Source: a virus
Strand: one strand, 5' to 3'
Length of the DNA: 60,420 nucleotides
Virus record (IMG/VR): IMGVR_UViG_3300042549_004702
Coordinates: 1 to 60,420 of that record
Of the stretch, positions 14,203 through 22,475 are shown piece after piece; within the stretch, counting starts at the first letter, position 1; each line of letters begins with the position of its first letter. The position numbers and the translations under genes are program-made. Under the pieces are notes generated by a model. That model did no database searches, was not told where the DNA came from, and worked only from the letters and a program-made list of their open reading frames with translations.

Positions 14203-14564
14203 AGGGCCTTAGAAGCCTTCCTGTGGCTCGTGGGCGCACCGTCAGACGCCAGTCAGGACAGATGAACCTGACCGAAGCGCGCTACGAAGCCGAAATGCTC
14301 AGACCGCGACTGATGGCTGGCGACTACTGCGCCATCTGGTTTGAGCGATTCACTTTTCGCGTCGCCGATGATTGCCGGTACACACCCGACTTTGTCGTGC
14401 AGCTGGCGAATGGCGAACTCGAGGTGCACGAGGTCAAAGGATTCTGGGAAGATGACGCACTGGTCAAAATCAAGGTCGCTGCCGACCTCTTCCCTTTTCG
14501 ATTTGTCGCAGTACAAGCCATCCCGAAGAAAAGCGGCGGTGGCTGGAAGGAGCGTGAATTTTGA
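14199..14564 (+). CDS. PD-(D/E)XK nuclease, DUF1064-like
   Basis: 121 residues with the nuclease core RYTPDFVVQL ... EVHEVKGFW ... ALVKIKVAADLFP: the catalytic pattern PD ... E-x-K. This layout is that of DUF1064 phage proteins, thought to be resolvase-like endonucleases. The TTG start overlaps the preceding stop with GGGGG upstream; an ATG at 14262 is an alternative. It may process recombination or replication intermediates and could partner the Bet annealing protein. Confidence 0.75.
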   Translation: MKGLRSLPVARGRTVRRQSGQMNLTEARYEAEMLRPRLMAGDYCAIWFERFTFRVADDCRYTPDFVVQLANGELEVHEVKGFWEDDALVKIKVAADLFPFRFVAVQAIPKKSGGGWKEREF

Positions 14565-14755
14565 GATTTGCCGAAATACTACAGGGCATCTTTTTTCTGA
14601 CTATCAGCTTGTTGATTCTGATGGTCGTATCGTTTCGACTAAACTATGTGTCGTGGGAAGAGCTTCAGCTTCCCGTTATCGCGGTGACAGTAGTGGCACT
14701 GGTCGCGGGTGCGGTCGCTGCTATCTCAGACGCAATCACCGGACGGCGCAATTAA
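14561..14755 (+). CDS. Small two-helix membrane protein (64 aa)
   Basis: A TTG start overlaps the nuclease stop, with GGAAGGAG just upstream. Two hydrophobic segments (residues 6-26 and 36-56) are separated by a short polar loop, and the C-terminus is basic (GRRN). Topology resembles class II holins, yet it is in the replication block. It may work with the next membrane protein. Function unknown. Confidence 0.6.
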   Translation: MRFAEILQGIFFLTISLLILMVVSFRLNYVSWEELQLPVIAVTVVALVAGAVAAISDAITGRRN

Positions 14756-14782
14756 CCACACAGCACGAAAGGGATAATCACA

Positions 14783-15613
14783 ATGGGACTTTTTGACCTA
14801 AACAAACTTCTCGACAAGGACGACAAGACCAGAGGCGAATCGTTGATGGAAGAGGCGCGATCCTTCGATCTTGCCGGCACTGGCGGCTTCCTGGCAATCG
14901 TCAAGTATTTGATCTTCGCGATTCTGGCCAGTCTCAACTTTCATCTGTTCTACTCGCACGTGCCTGGCATCTGGGGAGTAGCACTCGGGTCTGTCGCGCT
15001 TCTCTTTGAGGCGTGCTGCGTCTACTTCTGGAACAAACAGAACAAGAGCGCAGGTGCGCACAAGATTGCGCTGCAGTCATTCGCGGTGCTGTTCACGACG
15101 ATCAGCTTCGTTCACGGATGCGCGGCACTCTACCAGATCAGCGGCGTCGGGCCGACGCTCGAGAACACGATCTACAACTATTCCAAGTACGTTGCCTTCC
15201 CGCTTCTCTTTGGCCTGATGGTTCTTGCCGTTTGCGTTCTCCACGCTTTCCACTGGTCAACGGCGATCAGCGAATCACGCGCGGATTCTCTTCTCGCGGC
15301 TGAACGTGGACGTGCCCAACTTGTGACTCAGGCTTTGGAGCTTGAGCACCAGTCGGAAATCGAGAATTCGCGGTTGGCCTACTTTGAGCACAAGTCCGTG
15401 CTCGAGGAAAAACTCGTGGGCGCAATGGAGAATTACATCCAGATCAAAGAGCGGTCACGACGTGCAATGGACTCTGTGAGCGATCCAGAGCTTCGTCAGT
15501 CGCTCCTGAATGCGATGGGCAGGACTAGCACGTCCGCACCTACCCAGCGACGAATCAACCCGCTTCCGGCGGCGGCACAGGCGTCAGACCCAAAAGACAA
15601 TCCCCCGAGTTAG
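14783..15613 (+). CDS. Four-helix membrane protein with C-terminal coiled coil (276 aa)
   Basis: Hydrophobic segments lie at about residues 35-56, 63-83, 96-117 and 135-160, followed by a long charged helix (about 165-235) likely to form a coiled coil and a Pro/Thr-rich tail. The ribosome site is GAAAGGGATAATCAC. The stop codon falls in the loop of a hairpin covering the next gene's ribosome site, so the two genes are translationally linked. It may tether replication to the membrane or act in exclusion; no family is recognised. Confidence 0.65.
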   Translation: MGLFDLNKLLDKDDKTRGESLMEEARSFDLAGTGGFLAIVKYLIFAILASLNFHLFYSHVPGIWGVALGSVALLFEACCVYFWNKQNKSAGAHKIALQSFAVLFTTISFVHGCAALYQISGVGPTLENTIYNYSKYVAFPLLFGLMVLAVCVLHAFHWSTAISESRADSLLAAERGRAQLVTQALELEHQSEIENSRLAYFEHKSVLEEKLVGAMENYIQIKERSRRAMDSVSDPELRQSLLNAMGRTSTSAPTQRRINPLPAAAQASDPKDNPPS

Positions 15614-15622
15614 ATCGGGGGG
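15601..15622 (+). promoter_or_regulatory. Hairpin masking the ribosome site of the next gene
   Basis: CCCCCGA (15602-15608) pairs with TCGGGGG (15615-15621) around a six-base loop that contains the upstream TAG stop (15611-15613). The GGGGGG strand is the likely ribosome site for the ATG at 15631. A ribosome finishing the membrane-protein gene would open the hairpin, so translation should be coupled. Confidence 0.55.
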
Positions 15623-15630
15623 ATGCCGAG

Positions 15631-16218
15631 ATGGTGCGCGTGATTCGCGATCAGGATATCGACGATCCGACCATCGAAGAATACGTGCACTTCCCAACGC
15701 CCGGACGCCTCGCGCCGTCTGTGCCAGTAGTGGCACAAGATCAGTCACAACCAGTGGCACAGTCAGTGGCACAAGCTCAGAATATCGAGTCTGTGCCCGT
15801 GACTGACTCGGTGGCACAAGGCCAAAATTCCGACCGTGTGACCAGCCCGTCACCGGTGGCACAATCGCCAATAATGCCGCCTGTGCCCGTGACACAACCA
15901 GTGGCACAGATACGTGTGTCACTAGTGGCACAACGGCCAAATCGGAGGTCATGTGCCACTAGTGGCACATTGGCGTTAAGGTCTGCTAAAATCAACAACT
16001 TACCGAAAGGCAAGTCTCACACTGTGCCACCACCAAAAATAGCGGGGCACGAGTGGCGACAAGCCGGTGCGGGATGGTCACTCTGGCGACGTGTGCCCAC
16101 AATTTCGGCGACAGGCAAGCGCACTTCTGAGCGCAAATATGTGCGATACATTACTCAGTCTGCAATCGAAAGGATCTACAATCGGAATGGAAAATCGAAA
16201 CCACAAACCAAGTCTTGA
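15631..16218 (+). CDS. Protein with PVAQ-type repeats and conserved C-terminal domain (195 aa)
   Basis: Residues 30-105 are a low-complexity region with seven xVAQ repeats, each encoded by GTGGCACA(A/G), the half-site of the palindrome array. The last ~65 residues (GHEWRQAGAGWSLWRRVP ... KYVRYITQSAIERIY) form a compact basic domain of a kind often seen in phage DNA-associated proteins. The repeats may be dictated by the DNA sites, not by protein function. A nucleic-acid-binding role is inferred from charge. Confidence 0.6.
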   Translation: MVRVIRDQDIDDPTIEEYVHFPTPGRLAPSVPVVAQDQSQPVAQSVAQAQNIESVPVTDSVAQGQNSDRVTSPSPVAQSPIMPPVPVTQPVAQIRVSLVAQRPNRRSCATSGTLALRSAKINNLPKGKSHTVPPPKIAGHEWRQAGAGWSLWRRVPTISATGKRTSERKYVRYITQSAIERIYNRNGKSKPQTKS

Positions 16219-16413
16219 GGAGGTGCAAAGTTGGCCTGTGCCACTTCAGCAGCTCGAACTTGCAATGCTCTGTGACTCGCCCGTGCCACTAGTGGCACAG
16301 CAGGCACAAGATCACCTATTCGTGGAAATCTCCATCGACACACCACAGCTCATATGCCAATTATGGGAGGAACAAGAGAGAGCTCAGGCCGTCATTTGAC
16401 GGCCCGTGCCACA
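15720..16413. repeat. Array of TGTGCCACTAGTGGCACA palindromes and half-sites
   Basis: Full or one-mismatch palindromes lie at 15720-15737, 15915-15932, 15951-15970 (perfect 20-mer) and 16282-16299. Half-sites (AGTGGCACA or TGTGCCACT and close variants) lie at 15753, 15765, 15792, 15810, 15855, 15882, 15900, 16023, 16237 and 16405. The sites continue through two genes in different reading frames and into the gap before the gene at 16431, so selection is on DNA. The spacing and density suggest a partition-like centromere, an operator cluster or a second initiation region. The best candidate binder is the 16431-17357 product. Confidence 0.8.
16187..16399 (+). CDS. Small acidic protein (70 aa)
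   Basis: Starts MENRNHKPSLEEVQSWPVPL, with GAAAGGA about 14 bases upstream, and overlaps the previous gene by 32 bases. It contains one full palindrome and one half-site of the array as coding sequence (PVPLVAQ). It is mostly helical and acidic; function unknown. Confidence 0.5.
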   Translation: MENRNHKPSLEEVQSWPVPLQQLELAMLCDSPVPLVAQQAQDHLFVEISIDTPQLICQLWEEQERAQAVI

Positions 16414-16430
16414 ACAAAAGGACAATCACT

Positions 16431-17357
16431 TTGAGCGAAAACGGATTGATTCAGAAAGACTCAGCATCTAGTCAGATCGACTGGATGTACGCCATCGACG
16501 GATCTGCAGACCAAATTGTGCACAGCCTGCCATCGCGCACAGACGAGGAGGTATCAGAGATCCGCAACTCAGCGCGCGCACTCGGAAGGGCAGCGTGGAG
16601 AATCGAGGCGGCTTGTGATGCGGTCATCCTCGACCGTGTCAAGCTTCGCGGCGGACGTGGGCAGAAGGACATCGAAGGCGTAGGCGTCGATGCCGCTGTG
16701 CGCCAGGTAGCACACGACCTCAACGTCACGCCCCGAACGATCTACCAGAACGCAGCCATTCACAAAACATTCTTTGCCGAACAACCAGGCGAAGACGGAA
16801 CGTCTGAACGCGCGATCAGTAGTTTTGATCACCTCGAAGAGAAGGAGTTCTTCAAGGCTGCATTACGGTCACCTGACCCACACGAGACGATCGAGCTGCT
16901 GGCACGAAAGAAAGCCGAAGACCCAAACTTCTCGACGCGCGATGCGTGGCAGCTGGTCAAGCCGCGTCACGTGCCAGACCTGACAGCGATACTCCCGGCA
17001 ATTACTCTCGACGACGACGGCCAGCGCATATGGTCGAATATCTGGGAGCACGTGAAAGCGTTTGCCACGAAGTATCCGGCAACGCGCCAGACACTCTTCG
17101 ACGCGCTCGATGAGGTCAAATACATCGTAGAGATCCCCGCTCAAGCCGTTCAGGAAAGGATCATCAATGTCATTCAGAATCTGGGCATCAACGAACTTGA
17201 TCCGATTGCTGACTTTCTGCGAGAAGATCGCGAGGTGGTGCGGGTATGGCTGAGCAGGATGATTGATGACGACGTGCTCACATCGCGCATTCAGACAATG
17301 GAAGAGCGCGTACCAGGCGCACGAGGCCCGGCGCGCACTTACTACGACATCGCCTAA
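16431..17357 (+). CDS. Putative sequence-specific DNA-binding protein (308 aa)
   Basis: A TTG start has AAAGGA at good spacing. Residues 86-112 (AAVRQVAHDLNVTPRTIYQNAAIHKTF) read as a helix-turn-helix, and the surrounding text resembles plasmid/phage regulators that scan for binding sites. The C-terminal part is helical with LAREDREVV-like charged segments. It lies directly after the palindrome array, so autoregulation or partition by binding these palindromes is the natural hypothesis. No ParA partner was recognised. Confidence 0.6.
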   Translation: MSENGLIQKDSASSQIDWMYAIDGSADQIVHSLPSRTDEEVSEIRNSARALGRAAWRIEAACDAVILDRVKLRGGRGQKDIEGVGVDAAVRQVAHDLNVTPRTIYQNAAIHKTFFAEQPGEDGTSERAISSFDHLEEKEFFKAALRSPDPHETIELLARKKAEDPNFSTRDAWQLVKPRHVPDLTAILPAITLDDDGQRIWSNIWEHVKAFATKYPATRQTLFDALDEVKYIVEIPAQAVQERIINVIQNLGINELDPIADFLREDREVVRVWLSRMIDDDVLTSRIQTMEERVPGARGPARTYYDIA

Positions 17358-17376
17358 TCACGGAAGGGGACAACGA

Positions 17377-18180
17377 ATGGAAAGCAAAAGCACAACAACT
17401 ATCAAGAGTTACGGATCGGCAAAAATGGTCGAAAGTTGGGGAGACGATTACTCGATTGCCAAGATTGCCAGAGTATCGACGGGATCAGAGAACAAAGGCA
17501 AAGCCGCCAATCGCCGACTGATCAAGACTCTACTCGAGCACGACCACGGATCGCCGCTTGAGTTTGGTGGGATGATATTTCGGATGCATATGCCGCTATA
17601 CCTTGTGGCACAACTGCAACGTCACCGGATGGCCAGCTACTCTCAGCGATCCGGCCGATACGTCGAAATGGATCTGACATTCCACAAGCCGTCCGGATGG
17701 CGGCGACAATCGCTTGTAAACCGTCAGATGTCCGACACCCTTATCACCGACCAGCAAGCGGCTGAAAATGCTTACCTGGGGGCAATAGAAGCGTCTGTGA
17801 CGGCATATCAGAAGCTGCTGTCACTTGGCGTGAGCAGGGAGCAGGCGCGAACGGTGCTACCAGTATGCACGGAGACCGAACTGTACGCGCAGTTCAATAT
17901 CCGATCACTGATGAACTTCTTGCGACTACGAAAGGCGCACGACGCACAAGGCGAGATACAGCTATACGCGCAGGAAATGGAGGATCACTTTGTGCGCCAA
18001 TTCCCGCTTATCGGCGAGCTGCATCAGATATTGTGTGAGGTTGAGTCGGATCTTGCGTCGCAACGTAAGCAGCTCTGGCAGCGCAAGGTAGACGACCTTA
18101 CCGAGTTTGAGGTCAAACGACTCGAGCATTGGACAGAGCAGGCAAGGACGAACGAAGGCGTCGATCCGGAAGAGTACTAA
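17377..18180 (+). CDS. thyX: Flavin-dependent thymidylate synthase ThyX
   Basis: 267 residues. The ThyX signature RHRxxSxxxxSxR is present at residues 82-94 (RHRMASYSQRSGR), with EHGSPLEF-like text upstream (EHDHGSPLEFGG) and a C-terminal RLRKAHDAQGEIQLYA segment that shapes the FAD/dUMP site. It methylates dUMP to dTMP using methylenetetrahydrofolate and NAD(P)H. With dcd and tmk it gives the phage its own dTTP route. Start ATG behind GGAAGGGGAC. It meets the leftward gene at 18177 tail to tail with a four-base overlap. Confidence 0.93.
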   Translation: MESKSTTTIKSYGSAKMVESWGDDYSIAKIARVSTGSENKGKAANRRLIKTLLEHDHGSPLEFGGMIFRMHMPLYLVAQLQRHRMASYSQRSGRYVEMDLTFHKPSGWRRQSLVNRQMSDTLITDQQAAENAYLGAIEASVTAYQKLLSLGVSREQARTVLPVCTETELYAQFNIRSLMNFLRLRKAHDAQGEIQLYAQEMEDHFVRQFPLIGELHQILCEVESDLASQRKQLWQRKVDDLTEFEVKRLEHWTEQARTNEGVDPEEY

Positions 18181-18515
18181 GCTCGATCCGCATTCTCTTC
18201 ACGCCTCAATATGCGCGTAGCCCAACGTAAGCCAGCATCCCCGCCCCAAAGATCCCACGCAACACGACCAGCCGAAGGAAAGCCTGTCTCACCCTGACGT
18301 GCTCCTTCGGCTTTGAGGTCTACTGCGTGACGCGCAAAGTAACTGACCATTCGCTTGATTGTCTCGATCGGTATTCCCTTCCCGTTGCTGAGATCTCGTG
18401 CACGTGCTACTCCGATCTCAGTACCTCCACGTCCATACTCTCGACGCCATTCAAGGGCGCGTTTTGCTGTCGATTGAACGTCTATTGGCGGAACTGCTGG
18501 CATTGGCATAATCAA
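18177..18515 (-). CDS. Conserved phage protein, GRGGTxxGVARARDL family (112 aa)
   Basis: Contains REYGRGGTEIGVARARDLSNG, KRMVSYFARHAVDLKAEG and GFPSAGRVAWDLWGGDAG. This text is common in phage genomes, often as an N-terminal or stand-alone domain near packaging genes, without a proven role. It is the only leftward gene inside the rightward block and has its own ribosome site GGAGGGTTGATT. Charge and residue pattern suggest nucleic-acid binding. Confidence 0.75.
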   Translation of the reverse strand: MIMPMPAVPPIDVQSTAKRALEWRREYGRGGTEIGVARARDLSNGKGIPIETIKRMVSYFARHAVDLKAEGARQGETGFPSAGRVAWDLWGGDAGLRWATRILRREENADRA

Positions 18516-18586
18516 CCCTCCAATAAAATATTTGCACTCGAGACTATATCTTTGGGCGATTTAGAAAAAATTCAGCGAGGTGATTG

Positions 18587-19147
18587 ATGATTACGATAGG
18601 AATATTACGAGCAGTCTTTCCACGAGTTGAGGCGCACAAGCTGCAGCTATTTGCTATCTGGTTTGGTCGTTATTGCGATGAGTACCAGATCAACGACAAC
18701 AAGCGTCAGGCGGCATTCTTTGCGCAGATCGGACACGAGAGCGGCGACCTTCGATGGATGGCTGAGATATGGGGGCCAACGGCGCAACAGCTGCGCTACG
18801 AGCGACCGACCACGCTTGCAGCGTCTCTCGGCAATACAGAAGCTGGCGATGGGTCACGCTTTCGTGGTCGCGGGCTGATCCAGATCACTGGACGCGCCAA
18901 TTACACAGAGGCCAGCATTGCGCTATCAGTGGACTTTGTGGGACAGCCGGCACTTCTGCAGCGACCACAATACGCGGTGCAGTCTGCTTGCTGGTGGTGG
19001 AAGAATCGCGGACTAAACGAGATTGCTGATATCGACACTGAAGACTCATTCAAGGCAATGACCAAGAAAATCAACGGCGGACTGAATGGATACCCTGACC
19101 GATTGGCTCGATGGATGAGATTGCGCGAAGTGTTCAAACTCGACTAA
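18587..19147 (+). CDS. Endolysin, glycoside hydrolase family 19
   Basis: 186 residues with the GH19 chitinase/lysozyme pattern: AAFFAQIGHESGDLRW carrying the catalytic Glu, then GDGSRFRGRGLIQITGRANY and the C-terminal NGGLNGYPDR. In phages this fold cuts peptidoglycan glycan chains. There is no signal peptide, so release needs a holin; likely membrane partners follow at 19288-20709. The ATG at 18587 has GCGAGGTG upstream; a TTG precedes it. Confidence 0.93.
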   Translation: MITIGILRAVFPRVEAHKLQLFAIWFGRYCDEYQINDNKRQAAFFAQIGHESGDLRWMAEIWGPTAQQLRYERPTTLAASLGNTEAGDGSRFRGRGLIQITGRANYTEASIALSVDFVGQPALLQRPQYAVQSACWWWKNRGLNEIADIDTEDSFKAMTKKINGGLNGYPDRLARWMRLREVFKLD

Positions 19148-19287
19148 CAGAAAAGCCGAATGAAAAATTTTTCAAAATTTCGCGGCATAATCGAGACTCT
19201 CGACAACCATATGTTGCGAGGCTTTATGTCAGGTGGTCAGAGTACGTGACTCTGGTTACTTTCAGATCTGAAACAATTGGAGGATCG

Positions 19288-20100
19288 ATGCAGAAAATAA
19301 TCTCAATTCTTGGCGTGATCAGCTCGGTAACATTTGCCGTAGCTCCACAGTTTACCTCTCTTCAGCCCAAGACGGCGGCGTGGCTTGTGCTTATCGGCAC
19401 GACTGTTACTTCGGCTTCAGGGGCATTGATGAAGTTTGGCGAAGATAACAAGGTCATTACAGCTATCGGCGTTGCCGTTGCGGTGTTGACGGTTCTTGCC
19501 GGAGCTGCGGATCTGTTGCCTACCAATGCAGTTTTTATTCTGACCGTGGCCGGCACCGCGCTTGCTGCAGTAGGTAAGTCGCTGTTCAACTTTTCGAGTA
19601 ACGACGACGACTTTCCCGGCAATGGTGGCAAGGGTTTTATCATTCTCCTGATGCTTGTCGCTGGTGTCGGGAGTCTGACAGCTTGCGAGAAGGATAAAGA
19701 GTACGCAAAGACGCTTGATCGCGTCTCCGGATACGTCAACGCTGGCATCCAGCTTGTCGATCGTCAGACCGGAACGGGCGAGATGTCGAAAGATACCGGC
19801 ATCGTCATCACGACGTCGCTTGTACAGATCAACGAGCTAAATCGACAGTTGATCACCGTGTCTCAGTCGTACATATCGAAGGACGGTCAGCGTCTCGAAC
19901 TGACGGGAGACGGCAAGACTAAGATCCTGTCAATCCTGATCAGCTCGCGAACGATCGCCAATGAGCTGGTAAACAATCCCGTATTCAAGGCCATTCCCGA
20001 CGCGAAACGACGTCAGTACACAATCCTGATTGATGACCTGGTTGGCACGATCGCGTCAATCACAGAGCTTGTCACAGTCGCAAAAGAGGTGAAAAAGTAA
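19288..20100 (+). CDS. Membrane protein with internal lipobox, holin/spanin candidate (270 aa)
   Basis: Starts MQKIISILGVISSVTF behind TTGGAGGATCG. The first 100 residues have three or four membrane helices like a holin. Residues 115-133 (GKGFIILLMLVAGVGSLTAC) then look like a lipoprotein signal with lipobox SLTAC at Cys133, followed by ~135 soluble residues rich in helix. It could be a holin fused to a spanin-like lipoprotein, or the second half may also be made separately from an internal start (ATG in LLMLVAG). Position after the endolysin supports a lysis role. Confidence 0.65.
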   Translation: MQKIISILGVISSVTFAVAPQFTSLQPKTAAWLVLIGTTVTSASGALMKFGEDNKVITAIGVAVAVLTVLAGAADLLPTNAVFILTVAGTALAAVGKSLFNFSSNDDDFPGNGGKGFIILLMLVAGVGSLTACEKDKEYAKTLDRVSGYVNAGIQLVDRQTGTGEMSKDTGIVITTSLVQINELNRQLITVSQSYISKDGQRLELTGDGKTKILSILISSRTIANELVNNPVFKAIPDAKRRQYTILIDDLVGTIASITELVTVAKEVKK

Positions 20101-20303
20101 TGAACAATCAGATCATTCAGAACCCGGTAACGGGATATCTCAACTTTATTTCGTATGCCGCGCTTGCCATCCTGAAAGAGATTCTTGCCGAATCTGCACG
20201 GTCTGGCAAAAGCGTGGAAGAGCTTCTCGACGCTGCTATGATTCAGACAAACACCAACGCTGATCAGGCTGCTGCGCTCTTGGCACGGCTGAAGGGAGAG
20301 TGA
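20100..20303 (+). CDS. Small protein of the lysis region (67 aa)
   Basis: The ATG overlaps the previous stop (TAATG). The product begins MNNQIIQNPVTGYLNFISYA and is helical and acidic toward the C-terminus. No transmembrane helix is certain (residues 13-25 are moderately hydrophobic). Lysis-cassette context only. Confidence 0.55.
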   Translation: MNNQIIQNPVTGYLNFISYAALAILKEILAESARSGKSVEELLDAAMIQTNTNADQAAALLARLKGE

Positions 20304-20316
20304 TCCATCATCTACC

Positions 20317-20380
20317 GTGCGCCATTGCCATCATCGAGGCCGACCATCTAACAGGCTCGAAGATACCGGCAATGGCGCAC
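20317..20380 (+). other. Long hairpin in the lysis-region gap
   Basis: GTGCGCCATTGCC (20317-20329) is a perfect 13-bp inverted repeat of GGCAATGGCGCAC (20368-20380). An inner TCGAG/CTCGA pair can extend it. There is no T-tract, so it is not a simple terminator. It lies 24 bases before the start of the next gene and could act in mRNA processing or expression control. Confidence 0.6.
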
Positions 20381-20403
20381 ATATCAGCCCCACGAGGAAC
20401 GCT

Positions 20404-20709
20404 ATGAACGAAATAATGAATCAGGCCATAGGAACGATCGTAGTATCAGTAGTTAGTGTCCTTGTCGGGTGGATGATGAGTGCACTCAAAATGACATCGC
20501 GCGTCGAATTTACGCGGCGAATCAGTGAGATCAATGAGCGACTTAAGCAGATCGAGACCGAACAGAAGACCTTTGTGACGCACGCGGAATTTCGAAACAC
20601 AATGCAGGACTTAAAGGAGTCACTCGAGAAGCAGCACGATCAACTTCGTGATCAGCTCAATCAAATCAATGCCACGCTGCTCTCCCGGCGAGGCCCAACG
20701 CAGGGGTAA
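20404..20709 (+). CDS. Single-pass membrane protein with coiled coil, inner spanin/holin candidate (101 aa)
   Basis: Starts MNEIMNQAIGTIVVSVVSVL behind CACGAGGAAC. One transmembrane helix spans about residues 8-27, followed by a long heptad-rich coiled coil (SEINERLKQIETEQ ... LEKQHDQLRDQLNQI). This N-in/C-out layout is that of inner-membrane spanins (Rz type). A lipoprotein partner may be the lipobox segment encoded at 19288-20100. Confidence 0.65.
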   Translation: MNEIMNQAIGTIVVSVVSVLVGWMMSALKMTSRVEFTRRISEINERLKQIETEQKTFVTHAEFRNTMQDLKESLEKQHDQLRDQLNQINATLLSRRGPTQG

Positions 20710-20711
20710 TT

Positions 20712-22460
20712 ATGGCAATTGGAGTTGTGAATTTTCCTACAACGCTTGACACGCTCGACACGCTCATCAAAGCCACTGACAACGCAACTACCACGCTCAC
20801 CAGTGCGGTCAACAGTACAACTGATGTGATTACCGTGGCGTCAACAGCCACGTTTGCCTCAAGTGGACTACTGGCAATCGATAACGAGCTGATCACGTAC
20901 ACGGGCAAGACAAGCCTGACCTTCACCGGATGCGTTCGCGGCTTTAATGGCACGACTGGCGCATCCCACGGCAACAGCTCACTCGTTGAGAATGTCGATT
21001 CATCGGCATATCACAACACTCTGGCCGCGGCCTTAGTTGCGACGCAGACCAAGCTGGGAGCCGGTGCTACAACCAATCGCGCTATCGTCTCTGATGGATC
21101 GGGCAACTATACGGCATCAGCGATGACCTTCAACTCGACCGATACAGCCTTCGGCAACGTCGGCGCGATCGATTTTGATACTACGCCTGCCGGAACCGTC
21201 ACGACTGCTCGATACATATGGGACGATATCGATGGCACGGTCAATCTTGGGTTAAAAGGCGGAAACGTCACACTGCACGTCGGCCAGCAAAACATCACGC
21301 GAGTTGTCAATAAGACTGGAGCACAACTCACCAAAGCTGCATACAAGATAGTCAGAGCGGGCGGAGCGCAGGGACAGCGATTGTCAGCACTGCTGGCGCA
21401 GGGAAACAGCGAGATTAACTCAACTGACATCCTTGGGCTGGTGGCTGAGACAATCGACAACAATCAGGAAGGATTCGTTGTACAGCTCGGACTTGTCGAA
21501 GGCATCAATACTACGGGAAGCTTGCAGAGTGAGACGTGGGCCGACGGAGACGTGATATACCTGTCGCCAACGGTTGCAGGCGGACTCACAAAGGTCAAGC
21601 CGGTCGCACCGAATCACTTAGTCATCGTAGGATACGTGGTATACGCTCACGCCAACAACGGCAAGATCTTTGTCCATCACGCCTCAAGCTGGGAGCTTGA
21701 CGAGCTTCACAGCGTGCTGATCAGCTCTCCAACTAACGGTCAGTCGCTGGTGTACGAATCAGCTACTGGTCTGTGGAAGAATCAGGCAGTGGTCGCGACA
21801 CCTGCCGGCACGTCAGGCAGCTACCAGTACAACAACGCTGGAGCACTTGGCGGGGGAAGCCTAAGCGAAGGCTCAAGCCTCGTCACCAGCTCAGTCAACT
21901 TTCGAGTGCCAACTGGTGGATCTGCGTCATCGACGACATTGCAATTAGGTTCTGCCAATACAGGCTTCTACCTGTTGTCCGGATCCGTTGCGGTATCAAG
22001 CCAAAACGCAGCAATGATGCTGTGGAATGGATCGAATGGCCATGTCACAATTCCCGCAGGGTATCAGTACTCATTCGGTTCATCGGGATTATCATCGCCG
22101 GATCTTGGGATGATTCGTCACGCTGCCGGAGTACTACGCATTACCAATGCCGATGGATCGTCGGGTCAGTTGCTGATCGGCGCAAGCGGCGCAACTGCCG
22201 GTGGACAGGCTCACGTCATATCAAGTGCCGCAGGTACAACCGGACTGCGTGTAGATTCAGCAGCGTCGCCAACGTCACCCATTCTTGACGTGCGCGTCAA
22301 TGGCACAGCCGATAGCGGCATCAAGGTTGACGCCTCAACGACAACGGGTGACACTCGATTCTTTCTATACGACGCCACGGCCGGCACGATCAAGCGAGTG
22401 CTAGTTGGTGCAGCCGATTCAGGTGGCTCAGGCTTCAAGGTGCTTCGAGTCGCTAACTAA
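20712..22460 (+). CDS. Tail fibre / virion surface protein (582 aa)
   Basis: Gly/Ser/Thr-rich beta protein. The N-terminus (VNFPTTLDTLDTL, ELITYTGKTSLTFTGCVRG) matches text common in phage fibre proteins. The middle (LLAQGNSEINSTDILGLVAE ... QLGLVEGINT) resembles a conserved beta domain in tail fibres. The end (SANTGFYLLSGSVA ... FLYDATAGTIKRV) is typical of trimeric fibre repeats. It is probably a host-range determinant. It sits away from the main tail block, which is unusual but common in metagenomic siphoviruses. Confidence 0.75.
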   Translation: MAIGVVNFPTTLDTLDTLIKATDNATTTLTSAVNSTTDVITVASTATFASSGLLAIDNELITYTGKTSLTFTGCVRGFNGTTGASHGNSSLVENVDSSAYHNTLAAALVATQTKLGAGATTNRAIVSDGSGNYTASAMTFNSTDTAFGNVGAIDFDTTPAGTVTTARYIWDDIDGTVNLGLKGGNVTLHVGQQNITRVVNKTGAQLTKAAYKIVRAGGAQGQRLSALLAQGNSEINSTDILGLVAETIDNNQEGFVVQLGLVEGINTTGSLQSETWADGDVIYLSPTVAGGLTKVKPVAPNHLVIVGYVVYAHANNGKIFVHHASSWELDELHSVLISSPTNGQSLVYESATGLWKNQAVVATPAGTSGSYQYNNAGALGGGSLSEGSSLVTSSVNFRVPTGGSASSTTLQLGSANTGFYLLSGSVAVSSQNAAMMLWNGSNGHVTIPAGYQYSFGSSGLSSPDLGMIRHAAGVLRITNADGSSGQLLIGASGATAGGQAHVISSAAGTTGLRVDSAASPTSPILDVRVNGTADSGIKVDASTTTGDTRFFLYDATAGTIKRVLVGAADSGGSGFKVLRVAN

Positions 22461-22475
22461 ACAGAAAAGGGAACA

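Noticed and set aside
16092-16100. TGTGCCCAC as another palindrome half-site
   Set aside because: It has an extra C and no partner half, so it was not counted.
15631-16218. Palindrome array explained purely as protein VAQ repeats
   Set aside because: The same DNA motif occurs in another frame (15951-15970) and in non-coding DNA (16405-16413), so protein repetition alone cannot explain it.
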